From Trichoplax sp. H2 (taxonomy: Eukaryota; Placozoa; Uniplacotomia; Trichoplacea): a stretch of DNA of 26,249 nt. The stretch spans positions 1-26,249 of the forward strand of contig NOWV01000397.1 in the NCBI GenBank assembly GCA_003344405.1. The letters are read 5' to 3'. This document shows, in pieces, positions 9,101-15,604 of this stretch. How positions within the stretch are numbered: the stretch's first letter is position 1; the number at the start of each line of letters is the position of its first letter. The translations under genes were made by a program, and so were the position numbers. Below the pieces are notes generated by a model, which was not told the DNA's origin, did not search any database, and worked only from the letters and a program-made list of their open reading frames with translations.

Positions 9101-10353
9101 ACCGTTGACGAAGCCACAATATCTTTCACCGAATCTTAAAATAATAACGCATACAATATATTCACTTACTCCGTCAGCATACTACAGATATTGAATAAAT
9201 AGCATAATCATATATTCTTAGGATATCTTATATACATTTCTTTTGACTATCCTAAACTTGGTAAATTATAGCAATTTGGTATTCAAATATTTTATTACTA
9301 TAAAACATTAGATAATGTAATTCTCAGAAACCGAAATGAAATATTTTCTTGCGAAATATGTAATGTACATACTCCTTCATTCGAGGATTAGAACACGTAA
9401 AATATACCCTCATTTCTCTACTGTTATACATGTACAATTGTTGCTAGAATGATATTGCGGTAATGAAATACAACAGTATAAGTTGACGGCAACTTTTGAA
9501 ATCAGACAATTTGCAAATTGCGAGCTACCTTATTTATGAACTCCTTAAATTGATGATTACAACATATGAAATAAATCCGATTTCTCTACTATTATACTAG
9601 TAAGATTAAGACTAGAAGGATGTGGCAGTAGTGAAACAATAAATCAGGGTAAAAGTTTCTTTGCAAAATTTGGAACGTACAAACTCCTTCATTTAAGAAA
9701 CATATTCTGTGCAGTAAACCTCATTTTATACTTTTGCGCAAGTAAAATTAGAGTTAGAATGATGTCGCAGTAATGAAATAATATATCGGCGATTAATTTG
9801 CGTTAATACAGACCATGTCACCTACCTTGATATGCAATGAAAATTTGATATAATATAGTACTCAAATTGCATTGGATCACAATGAAATGATGATACAATT
9901 TTAGTACTTTCTTCATTGCATTTAATTACACTAACTTACTTTTTTCACAGATAGCATAATAAGTGTCGTCACAACTCCGATCATACCATTGGTAAGGCGG
10001 CGAATTGCGTAAAACTACGCAACGTTGAGAGGCTTTTCCGGGGTTAGAAAGCCCCCAGTTTTGATAGCCAGTAGCAATGACGGAACGATTGCTTTGCACC
10101 CATACATGATCATTGATGCTATCATTACCAACCAAGTCTATCAATCCTAACCAGTAGACATTCGATGAGTCTGGAACAGAACTTACAACAAACGATTCCT
10201 TTTCCACACTATCAATTTCCACCAAACTACTTTTGATGTTTTGGCAATACTTTAACGCATTCTCATAGTTCATTTTGGAGGAAAATGAAATACATTTATC
10301 TCTGAATTGTAGCCAACCTGGATCACAAGTACCATTAACCGCATCAGAAGCGA
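66..10353 (-). CDS. Gene A: paralogous lectin-domain adhesion GPCR, 3' end beyond window, one in-frame stop
   Basis: Exons from 5' to 3' on the minus strand: 10353-9940 (CTLD), 9134-9075 (linker), 6527-6111 (CTLD), 5646-5560 (linker), 3957-3116 (stalk), 2880-2716, 2340-2229, 2095-1928 and 1464-1364 (GAIN), 1267-1218 and 752-647 (GPS), 556-441 (TM1), 165-66 (TM2). TM3 onward lies before position 1. Each exon from GAIN to TM2 has the same length as its gene B partner, and phases agree throughout. The stalk exon has a TAG at 3695-3697, next to a new GTAAGA donor that could splice it out in frame. So this is either a recently disabled copy or a copy with a shortened stalk. Joining the lectin exons to the receptor is inferred from matching phase 1 borders, shared strand and order, not from a transcript. 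Confidence 0.75.
325..344. other. Assembly gap (20 N) in gene A TM1-TM2 intron
   Basis: Twenty N inside the intron between the TM1 and TM2 exons. The real length is unknown. The gene B intron at the same place is 182 bp, whereas here it is at least 275 bp. Confidence 0.95.
411..432. repeat. Short hairpin at edge of a gene A-specific intron insertion
   Basis: CACGGTA-GTTCG-TACCGTG followed by ACA. The similarity to gene B ends exactly at its right side. A close relative (CACGGAGTAGTTGCACCGTG then ACA) occurs at 14953-14974, just before the 390-bp repeat. Confidence 0.55.
441..556 (-). CDS. Gene A exon: tethered-agonist linker and TM1
   Basis: A 116-bp exon with acceptor gttaattgcag and donor AAG|GTACCA (phase 0 to 2). 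After an N-terminal linker it encodes a 20-residue helix, IGLGISIASIVLTLLIFTLL, typical of TM1 in this family. The following intron differs from gene B: it holds an extra segment with a short hairpin and an assembly gap. Confidence 0.85.
647..752 (-). CDS. Gene A exon: GPS cleavage site
   Basis: A 106-bp exon with acceptor ctgttctgttgtatag and donor GAG|GTAATT (phase 2 to 0). It reads SWLSDGCRLTLAKKGNYTC and then ACNHLTHFAILL. All GPS features are present: W-S-x-G-C, C-x-C and HLT, with cleavage expected between L and T. The two helper disulfides can form with the CVYW cysteine. Autoproteolysis is therefore predicted to be intact. Confidence 0.88.
1218..1267 (-). CDS. Gene A exon: first half of GPS (CVYW)
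   Basis: A 50-bp exon with acceptor ttttgcgcag and donor TCTAG|GTAAGT (phase 0 to 2). It encodes MDHSYTIKCVYWNIES, with the CVYW signature and first GPS cysteine. A 72-codon open frame on the opposite strand here (1184-1402) is the antisense shadow of this exon and the preceding GAIN exon. Confidence 0.78.
1364..1464 (-). CDS. Gene A exon: GAIN beta strands before the GPS
   Basis: A 101-bp exon with acceptor cccttgtgtcag and donor TCG|GTAGGG (phase 1 to 0). It reads IVVCKVNPLPPIGISEFF and then FTFSTSNLTT. It supplies the strands that in other GAIN domains precede the CVYW part of the GPS. The donor is non-optimal but identical in gene B. Confidence 0.65.
1928..2095 (-). CDS. Gene A exon: GAIN domain beta subdomain
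   Basis: A 168-bp phase 1-1 exon with acceptor aatgttgctag and donor TTAT|GTAAGA. It contains SNLTIQVQNGTEFRK and a VAIQLSNGAL...RLYYFF strand pattern. This corresponds to the 'I-x-L-P-x-S-L-F ... R-V-x-F' part of GAIN domains. The open frame continues beyond the donor into the intron, but the gene B copy has a stop there, which supports ending the exon at the donor. Confidence 0.75.
2229..2340 (-). CDS. Gene A exon: GAIN domain
   Basis: A 112-bp exon from acceptor atattctag to donor GCTT|GTAAGT (phase 0 to 1). It encodes 37 residues including NEIGNRIALTLPIGASFSV. The protein is identical to the gene B partner at 24034-24145; the differences in the DNA are silent. Confidence 0.78.
2716..2880 (-). 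CDS. Gene A exon: GAIN domain, helical subdomain part
   Basis: A 165-bp phase 0-0 exon with the acceptor at atgcagag and the donor GAG|GTTAGT. It encodes 55 residues starting KIDSAHCNYIVNAVRHLS. It matches 24521-24685 of gene B in length and nearly in sequence. Its place directly before the GAIN beta strands suggests the alpha-helical subdomain A. Sequons NDT and a cysteine near the start are visible. Confidence 0.75.
3116..3957 (-). CDS. Gene A exon: mucin-like stalk with in-frame TAG
   Basis: The exon lies between acceptor ttcatttatag and donor TAT|GTAAGT (phase 1 to phase 0). It has 280 codons very rich in Ser, Thr, Ile and Asn, homologous to the stalk exon of gene B but about 90 codons shorter. 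The reading frame is kept over the whole length except for TAG at 3695-3697, where gene B has CAA. The preceding codons read AAT GTA AGA, against AAT GCA AGG in gene B, so the same changes make a GTAAGA donor at 3698-3703. Used as a splice site, it would end the exon at 3704 in phase 0. The next exon also starts in phase 0, so the frame would survive with an 84-codon stalk. Confidence 0.75.
3958..5559. other. Gene A intron upstream of stalk exon
   Basis: Up to about 4174 it aligns with 26032-26249 of gene B. The remainder is AT-rich, with one coding-like plus-strand fragment (5112-5370). An apparent exon around 4621-4675 has a good donor but the wrong phase and was not accepted. Confidence 0.6.
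5112..5370 (+). pseudogene. Unassigned coding-like fragment
   Basis: About 85 codons open between stops, ending TAA at 5368-5370. The 3' half reads RPDDLRAMPKEETSVEFFEP and YTNYHILDFAKQRSKY, which looks like protein. There is no early ATG, and it sits inside an intron of gene A on the opposite strand. A degraded transposon or retroposed gene piece is possible; I recognise no family. Confidence 0.22.
5560..5646 (-). CDS. Gene A exon: Ser/Thr-rich linker with one cysteine (phase 1-1)
   Basis: An 87-bp exon with acceptor gcgttctaaacag and donor GAAG|GTAAGA. It encodes 28 open codons starting AYTLGSSSYTCEITSSIK and ending in a Ser-rich run. Phase 1 at both ends fits between the lectin exon at 6111-6527 and the stalk exon at 3116-3957. 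It reads as a short mucin-like hinge. The single Cys is unusual for such a linker and might pair within the ectodomain or with another chain (speculative). Confidence 0.55.
6111..6527 (-). CDS. Gene A exon: C-type lectin-like domain, membrane-proximal copy
   Basis: A 417-bp phase 1-1 exon. The acceptor is acaaatatag and the donor is A|GTAAGA directly after CEK. About 138 residues: SCDIGWTQYNDVCLK (long-form Cys pair), SYCKNDDSYLVEIKN, WCGLRD where WIGL is usual, YTKWSTFSPD, CVALVPV, WLWFDRTC and FICEK. As in the other lectin exon, the Ca2+ ligands are not kept: EPN/QPD is absent and WND reads WFD. The open frame also runs upstream of the acceptor to an ATG at 6565-6567, preceded by a short hydrophobic stretch (ISILILML). 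A separate secreted lectin starting there cannot be excluded. I favour the internal exon because the acceptor gives phase 1, matching both neighbours. Confidence 0.82.
6528..9074. other. Gene A intron between linker and second lectin exon
   Basis: Apart from the Helitron-like element (7924-8644) I see no further exons with matching phase. The flanks are plain AT-rich sequence. Confidence 0.5.
7924..8644 (-). mobile_element. Non-autonomous Helitron-like element, copy 1
   Basis: A 721-bp unit, about 94% similar by eye to 12934-13664. Read on the minus strand it begins TCCCACCC, preceded by A, and ends CTAG, followed by T. Ten bases before the CTAG end lies a hairpin, CGTC-A-GC AAA GC-GACG. A|TC...hairpin...CTRR|T is the Helitron signature, with no target-site duplication. 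A second perfect inverted repeat (GCTTGC / GCAAGC, 4-base loop) sits at 8279-8294. No long open frame is present, so it depends on a helicase supplied elsewhere. It lies in an intron of gene A. Confidence 0.72.
9075..9134 (-). CDS. Gene A exon: short Ser/Thr linker (phase 1-1)
   Basis: A 60-bp exon between acceptor tattattttaag and donor CAG|GTATGT. It reads SVKDIVASSTVGYPMSSTA with no stop. It begins and ends in phase 1, the same as the lectin exons on either side. Five of the 19 residues are serine and two are threonine, as expected for an O-glycosylated hinge between two lectin domains. It is too short to prove by coding statistics; the call rests on two good splice sites, matching phase and position. 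Confidence 0.5.
9345..9800. repeat. Decayed tandem repeat, three units of about 145-170 bp
   Basis: The blocks TGCGAAATATG...ACTCCTTCATT (9350), TGCGAGCTACC...ACTCCTTAAAT (9519) and TGCAAAATTTG...ACTCCTTCATT (9662) recur. Each is followed by a TCTACTNTTATAC-like block and GAATGATNTNGCNGTAATGAAA. The units are strongly diverged. They lie in the intron after the first lectin exon of gene A. Confidence 0.6.
9940..10353 (-). CDS. Gene A exon: C-type lectin-like domain, N-terminal copy
   Basis: A 414-bp phase 1-1 exon. The acceptor follows ...aatatttag and the donor is A|GTAAGT just after CEK. It encodes about 137 residues of a long-form CTLD. Landmarks in order are TCDPGWLQF with the extra N-terminal Cys pair, YCQNIKSSLVEI, the WLGL core strand, YQNW, RCVVL, WYDRSC and the closing YAICEK. 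Extracellular CTLDs bind sugars or proteins. The Ca2+ and sugar site looks degraded: the position of EPN/QPD reads SNPG, and the WND motif reads WYD, so protein binding or Ca-independent binding is more likely (inference). Two N-glycosylation sequons are visible (NGT and NRS). The ATG inside the exon (10271-10273) is not a credible start, because it would remove the first disulfide. Confidence 0.85.
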
Positions 10354-10510
10354 CTAAATATTACAGCATTGAAACCATTAGATCAAAATAGATTAAAGTG
10401 AGAACAAGATATTGAAGTTACACAACGAAACCCTAACATTAATTTGTGTGTAAATTTCGAATCCTGGAAATTAAGTTAGCATTTTTAAGTTCTATGACAT
10501 TAATTCAAAT

Positions 10511-10573
10511 AATTATTCCACTTATTCTAAGTGGAATGATTAAATCAGAAATACCATGACAAAATAAGTCATG
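10511..10573. repeat. Two adjacent short inverted repeats
   Basis: The first has arms 10511-10524 and 10528-10541 (13 of 14 pairs, 3-base loop; core ATTCCACTTA / TAAGTGGAAT). The second has arms 10555-10560 and 10568-10573 (CATGAC / GTCATG, 7-base loop). They lie between the possible signal-peptide exon and the first lectin exon. Confidence 0.7.
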
Positions 10574-10836
10574 TCAGAATAATTTTCTTATTCACTGCTA
10601 ATTACAAAATAGTACCTAAACGGCCACGAAAAACCTAATTGAGAAGAGACAGAAATGCAGATGTAATTTAGTCAAAATAAGATACTTTGGTTTCGTTTCG
10701 AAGTAGCGCTACTGATATTAATCCTTCAAGTACTTTCAATCATATCCATATTTACCAAGTATGCATTAAAGTTTAAAACTTTATTAAAAGTCTAGGCATA
10801 TAGATAGTATTAATTGCAATTTTACTTGAAACTTAC

Positions 10837-10890
10837 CATTGGTGCCCAAATGAAGAGTAAGAACTTAACTGTTGCATGTACAAGAGCCAT
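10837..10890 (-). CDS. Possible signal-peptide exon of gene A
   Basis: An ATG at 10888-10890 opens MALVHATVKFLLFIWAPM and runs straight into a consensus donor, ATG|GTAAGT. The short basic and hydrophobic make-up resembles a signal peptide. It lies about 480 bp upstream of the first lectin exon on the same strand. Against it, the exon ends in phase 0 while the lectin exon needs phase 1, so either a further small exon is missing or this is not the true first exon. Confidence 0.35.
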
Positions 10891-12933
10891 AACTGATTTG
10901 CAGGTGATAGTTTGTGAAGTTAGCAAATTGTTTCAGCGAGATTTTTTTTTAATTTATTTTTCGCCTAACATAATTTATATTAAAATATTAGCTTTGCACA
11001 GGATTTAAAATGTTATTGGTGTTTTCGTAGAAATTATTTCTTATCCGTTTACGGAAGATACAGCTACAGAGGAAATTTTTAATGTGTATTATTTTAATTT
11101 TCATGAATTACCTTTGAGAGAAGGCTATCTGAAAGATATGAAACTTTAATGAGATAATCTAATCACCCTGATAGATATATAGATAGGTAGCTTACAGCTT
11201 TTCTAAAAATTAACAATGGTGCAAACATCTTCAATTTTACTTTGCTAAACGGTAAAAAAGGTTTTATCCGAGGATTCTACTCTCTAATTACGTGATTACC
11301 ATGGTGGAAGTTTGAACTTTAATCTTGTTAGATAGATGAAAATTAATTGCTGCCATAATAATTTAATTAAGGTGACAACTGCTATTTGAGCAGCTTAGAA
11401 ACAATCAATTATTTTCTTTTATCTGTACAATTAAAGACGTCAATCAACAAAGTGGAACTTAAATTAAAGTTCAGCTAATTACAGGTTATCAATTTCTTCC
11501 TTGTAACAAAACTCCATTTTAAAAACACAGTTGTCAAATTTTTATCATAACCTTTTGTAGTGCCAAGTAAATTTCAAAATTCCTTCAGAATCAACTAGTT
11601 AAGTAATGCTCTAGTTATAAGAACTTGGTACTATAGCAAATAGTGGTAGCCTGCATGATGATTCTATAGTCCTAAGTATCGGAATAATTATTCGGTTTAT
11701 CTTAGTCGGATGTCGTTTCTGGCTTCGACTGATGTTTTCTAGTAAGGAATTGTTATATAGAGAGTAGAGACTTTTAGATGTATGATTTGTATGAAATTGT
11801 GATTGGTAGAAAATTGGCTAAGTCCGATTGTCCGGTTTATCTTAGCCACTTTCGACTGTTCTTATGAGGGAAGAGAAGGGATTTACGATGCACCTCCCAA
11901 AACGTGATTTGTATAGCGGTTTAATAAACCTTTTGAATTTGAAGGCTATATCTATATTGGCTATTCTTATTTTGAGATAAGATAGTGCTTTGCTAATTCT
12001 AGCAAATTGATCGGATTGAAGTAAAGTGAAGTAAGAGAGATCTTACACCTTTTCTAAATAATCTTATTAGGTTAAAAGTCAATGTTTTGTTACAGAAAAA
12101 TTTATAAATGTATTCAAAAATTAATTAATTTCTCAACGCTACGCAAGTAGGCACGCTTTCAAAATTTTCGGATATATAGAAGCTTATGCAGCTCCACACA
12201 AATTCAGGGGCGCTTTAGCATTAATTAATCACTCATTGATTTATATTATCATTGTAGGAAACAATAAGGAAGTAATTATTATAAGAAATTGAGACTGAAA
12301 CAGATATCCTGTAATATAGATAATGCATTAGGTATGTTTGAAGCCGTATCTTAAAATGTACGATTTTTAAGATAATTCCATGTAAAAGATATCTCACAGC
12401 AAGTGCGTCACAGGCTTAATACAAATAATTAATGTAATTTTAGAAATTTGAAAATAGCGTTCAAAATAATTATTATCCCTAATTAGGTAAGTTTAGCCAC
12501 ATAGTTATAATGTATAGTTATAGTGCGTATAAGTAACTCAAAATATAAGAGAATAAATCTAATAATAAACAAATTTCAGGAATATAATATTATAAAATTA
12601 ACAAGAGTAAAATTCTTCACTCTTCATAGCATCTACTTTTAAAATATGAATCATCCTGTCTAGAAGCAGTCAGAAGAATTGAAGTACTAGTTTCTTATCA
12701 TGTTACTTTAAGAGCTTATAGCTTATTTACAGTATGTAAAATTATGACCGGTTAAGCAAAATCGTTCCCAAGGCCGTAAACGTAATAATATTTAGATAAA
12801 TCAATGAATTTTCGAATTTGAAGAAATTTTGGATTTATTCATGATTGTACATGCAGACCTAATTACAGGTTTACGATTGAATCAAGATCAGTCCTACAGA
12901 AAAATGAAACTGTTCTCTGAAGCTTAATTATTA
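10891..12933. other. AT-rich stretch without recognised gene
   Basis: No open frame with supporting splice sites was found on either strand. If 10837-10890 is the first coding exon of gene A, its promoter would lie here, but no motif stands out. Confidence 0.5.
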
Positions 12934-13664
12934 CTAGTACAAACTCACGTCGCTTTGCTGAGGTTTACGATAATGTACCCATTTGTTAATAATTTACAGA
13001 TAGTATTACCATTCGACATTATATATATCCCGGTAATAGCCAGGCATTACTATAGTCACAGCTATGCTTCCAGGATACTACTTTTCAATAATGCATTCAC
13101 AGATGAAATGCTATGAAATGCTATGAAATGCTATATTAAGATTATTTCATGGTTCTAAGCACATCATGATAACTAATACACGATGATGGACATACCAAGT
13201 TAAGATTAGCAGGTACTGGAAGATATCGACAGTGCGATACAATGTCCTTAATATTGTGGTCAATTCTATACCAATCATTATAATGTGTCTAAGGATCGCT
13301 TGCGTAAGCAAGCAAACTTGCTTTGTCGATAACAACCGTTATAAGAAAATATAACAATCAAAATGGCTGTGTAGAAAGCTCTATAAAGATTCTATGTTTA
13401 TTCAATTTTCATCAGAGTATTATATCAAATCAAAATTGAAAGGCCCAGTGGCCACCCTTAGCGATATAACGAATACTATTTAAAAAAATCAGTACTCTGC
13501 AGAAATTACTACCTTAGAGCTATTCGTTTTACATGAAGAAATCTTGAGGTAAAAAGTACTGTAAGAATCTTATACTGACCTATTGAAATGAACCCATAAT
13601 GACAGTCATCTAACAGTAGTATAAATACCCCCGTGCTGCTCGTTTAAAGGGTGGGTGGATGGGA
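12934..13664 (-). mobile_element. Non-autonomous Helitron-like element, copy 2
   Basis: A 731-bp unit with the same orientation and the same ends as copy 1 (A|TCCC on the left, CTAG|T on the right, minus strand). The terminal hairpin has lost one base. A 10-bp unit, ATGAAATGCT, is present three times near 13103-13133 but only about twice in copy 1, a slippage difference. A 62-codon open frame inside (13147-13335) is not shared cleanly with copy 1 and is not taken as a gene. Confidence 0.72.
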
Positions 13665-14008
13665 TAACTAGGACAACGACGTATCCCTATGTAAAGTAAC
13701 TTAGCATTGTGATTGTAGACTATTAGCTATGTTTAGTATGATGTACGGTGGTATCTTTTCTGTATTTATCTTATGATAAATTTAGTAGCCCAAAATTATA
13801 GACTGTAAGGCTAGATTTCATACTAGAGCACAGATGACTATATACAGTATGGTGTTGAGCTATGTCATGGACTACTCTCCTGACAAGGAATAAAGTAAAG
13901 TATTCTGTTCCTCAAAATTGCTACTGTCAACCACTATTTTAGTTTTCGCCTAGAACCTCCCTTCTAGACTGTAGTTACATGGATAAATTTTACACTGTCC
14001 AGCTACTT

Positions 14009-14056
14009 TTACTTTATTTCAACTAATTCGAATTACTTTATTTCACCTAATTCGAA
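14009..14056. repeat. 24-bp tandem repeat, two units
   Basis: TTACTTTATTTC followed by AACTAATTCGAA occurs at 14009-14032 and again at 14033-14056 with one substitution. It abuts the left copy of the 155-bp duplication. Confidence 0.85.
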
Positions 14057-14202
14057 CAACGCGATGTACTCGTAAAAGATTACTGCAATCATTTACTAAC
14101 GAGCAATATTCGTAGTTACAAGTCAAATCATAAATGTTTAATCGACCCAACTTATTTAGGTAGAACTGTAGAGAAAAACATCGTTCTTTGTTTAATTATA
14201 GA
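14049..14202. repeat. 155-bp direct duplication, left copy
   Basis: It is nearly identical to 14496-14650 (one clear mismatch). Both strands stay open over most of it: plus reads RDVLVKDYCNHLLTSN and minus reads FYLNKLGRLNIYDLTCNYEY after a good acceptor (tttttctctacag). It may be an old exon, but I cannot assign it. Confidence 0.8.
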
Positions 14203-14275
14203 CTAGTGCAAACTCCCGTCGCTTTGCTGACGGTTTACGATAATGTGCTCATTTAACAGATAGTATTACCATTTG
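14203..14275 (-). mobile_element. Helitron 3'-end fragment
   Basis: About 73 bp match the hairpin and CTAG end of the two elements above, with a 12-base internal deletion, after which similarity stops. Here the hairpin stem is the best preserved of the three (CCGTC / GACGG). It joins directly onto the first copy of the 155-bp direct duplication. Confidence 0.65.
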
Positions 14276-14476
14276 TCGTAGACCTATCAGAGGTTCAGTA
14301 ACTTTATACCGTGTACTGTGTAGTAGTAGAGTGCATGACAAATACTGATATACTGTACATACCGCATTTCTCTAATCTTACAGTAACTCTCCATTTTTAG
14401 CTATGTGGAACACTCTTACCCACTCATTCATACTGTACATTTCCACGTTGTTTACTTCGCTTTCGCCTATCAGATC

Positions 14477-14496
14477 NNNNNNNNNNNNNNNNNNNN
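14477..14496. other. Assembly gap (20 N) next to 155-bp duplication
   Basis: Twenty N. An apparent 92-codon open frame across it (14405-14683) depends on the arbitrary gap length and is not annotated. Confidence 0.95.
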
Positions 14497-14650
14497 ATTC
14501 GAACAACGCGATGTACTCGTAAAAGATTACTGCAATCATTTACTAACGAGCAATATTCGTAGTTACAAGTCAAATCATAAATGTTTAATCGACCCAACTT
14601 ATATAGGTAGAACTGTAGAGAAAAACATCGTTCTTTGTTTAATTATAGAT
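14496..14650. repeat. 155-bp direct duplication, right copy beside assembly gap
   Basis: It starts at the edge of the 20-N gap (14477-14496). It continues past the duplication as ...attatagataagag, without the Helitron end found in the left copy. The duplication could be real or a mis-joined assembly of two alleles. Confidence 0.75.
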
Positions 14651-14975
14651 AAGAGAAAGATTAGGAGTCTCGAATTCCGTTAATAGATTCCCCGTACAGT
14701 TCGTTAAGATAAAACATACTAACGGGTGTAGCCGGTATGGAAAATATATAAATGACTCATTAGCGTAACATAATAGGAATGCCAGCTATTCGGCTTACAT
14801 TACAAGGCTAATAAAGGAACACACTAAATAACATACCTTTATACTACTATAGGACTCTAACCAAGTCATGTATGAAAGAATAAATCATATAGAATCAACA
14901 ATAAGTATGGAAATCTATCAAGACACAAATACTTAATTTGTACGGTATCATTCACGGAGTAGTTGCACCGTGACA

Positions 14976-15365
14976 AGCTACTAATAACGTTACAGGTAGA
15001 AATAGAATTGTAAATCATGTACTAGGATGTGCTTAGTTCATTGTACTTTAAGTAGTAAGAATAATGTCTACGAAAATACTGCAATCATATTTACATTGGA
15101 TTAATGATGGTTTGCTGTAAAATATTGTGACTAATAAAAAGGTGAATATGTTTAAAATATGGTAGAATACTGCTATGCTGATTGTAGCTGATAAGACTAC
15201 GCAGAGTATAAATGAAGGAGACATTAGATTATCTAATTATTCTTTCTAGAAGTCTTTCAGTAGATGTATTCGGCTAGAGTAGAGCTGTGTGTAGCTAGTC
15301 TTTGTATTTGATCTAATAAATTTCTAAATTTCTACAACTTTGGAATTTTCGTGATTGGATTTTAT
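14976..15365. repeat. 390-bp dispersed repeat, copy 1
   Basis: It matches 22446-22837 at roughly 90% with only small indels. No open frame, no convincing terminal inverted repeats and no clear Helitron ends were seen. It is probably a decayed non-autonomous transposon. Confidence 0.75.
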
Positions 15366-15540
15366 CACACCCTATAATTAGGTATGTCAGGGAACAAAAT
15401 ATCATAAAAATAGATTACTTACGGTAATGAGTTTAATGTTCTCATTTTGATGATTAAGATTTGATAATATTGTTGAAAAGCTAGCTATACAGTAAATTGT
15501 CTGTCTTACTATAACTACTATTACGTAGATGAGATTAATT

Positions 15541-15604
15541 GTTTCCAGTTTGAACCTTTGCAAGAGTAATTATAATTACTCTCACAATGGTTCAAACCGA
15601 AAAC
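15541..15604. repeat. 64-bp near-perfect palindrome
   Basis: Two 32-base arms meet without a spacer at 15572/15573; 27 of 32 positions pair. Of the five differences, four would be G-U pairs and one A-A in RNA copied from the minus strand, while plus-strand RNA would carry four A-C mismatches. There is no gene within several kb, and the flanks show only weak further pairing. Confidence 0.8.

Noticed and set aside
9172-9190. Possible 12-bp micro-exon before a GTAAGT donor.
   Set aside because: In the phase needed by its neighbours it reads a stop.
13147-13335. Minus-strand 62-codon frame in a Helitron copy.
   Set aside because: It is not preserved in the other copy and has no similarity to Rep or helicase proteins.
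14405-14683. Plus-strand 92-codon frame containing X residues.
   Set aside because: It crosses the N gap, so its frame depends on an arbitrary gap size.
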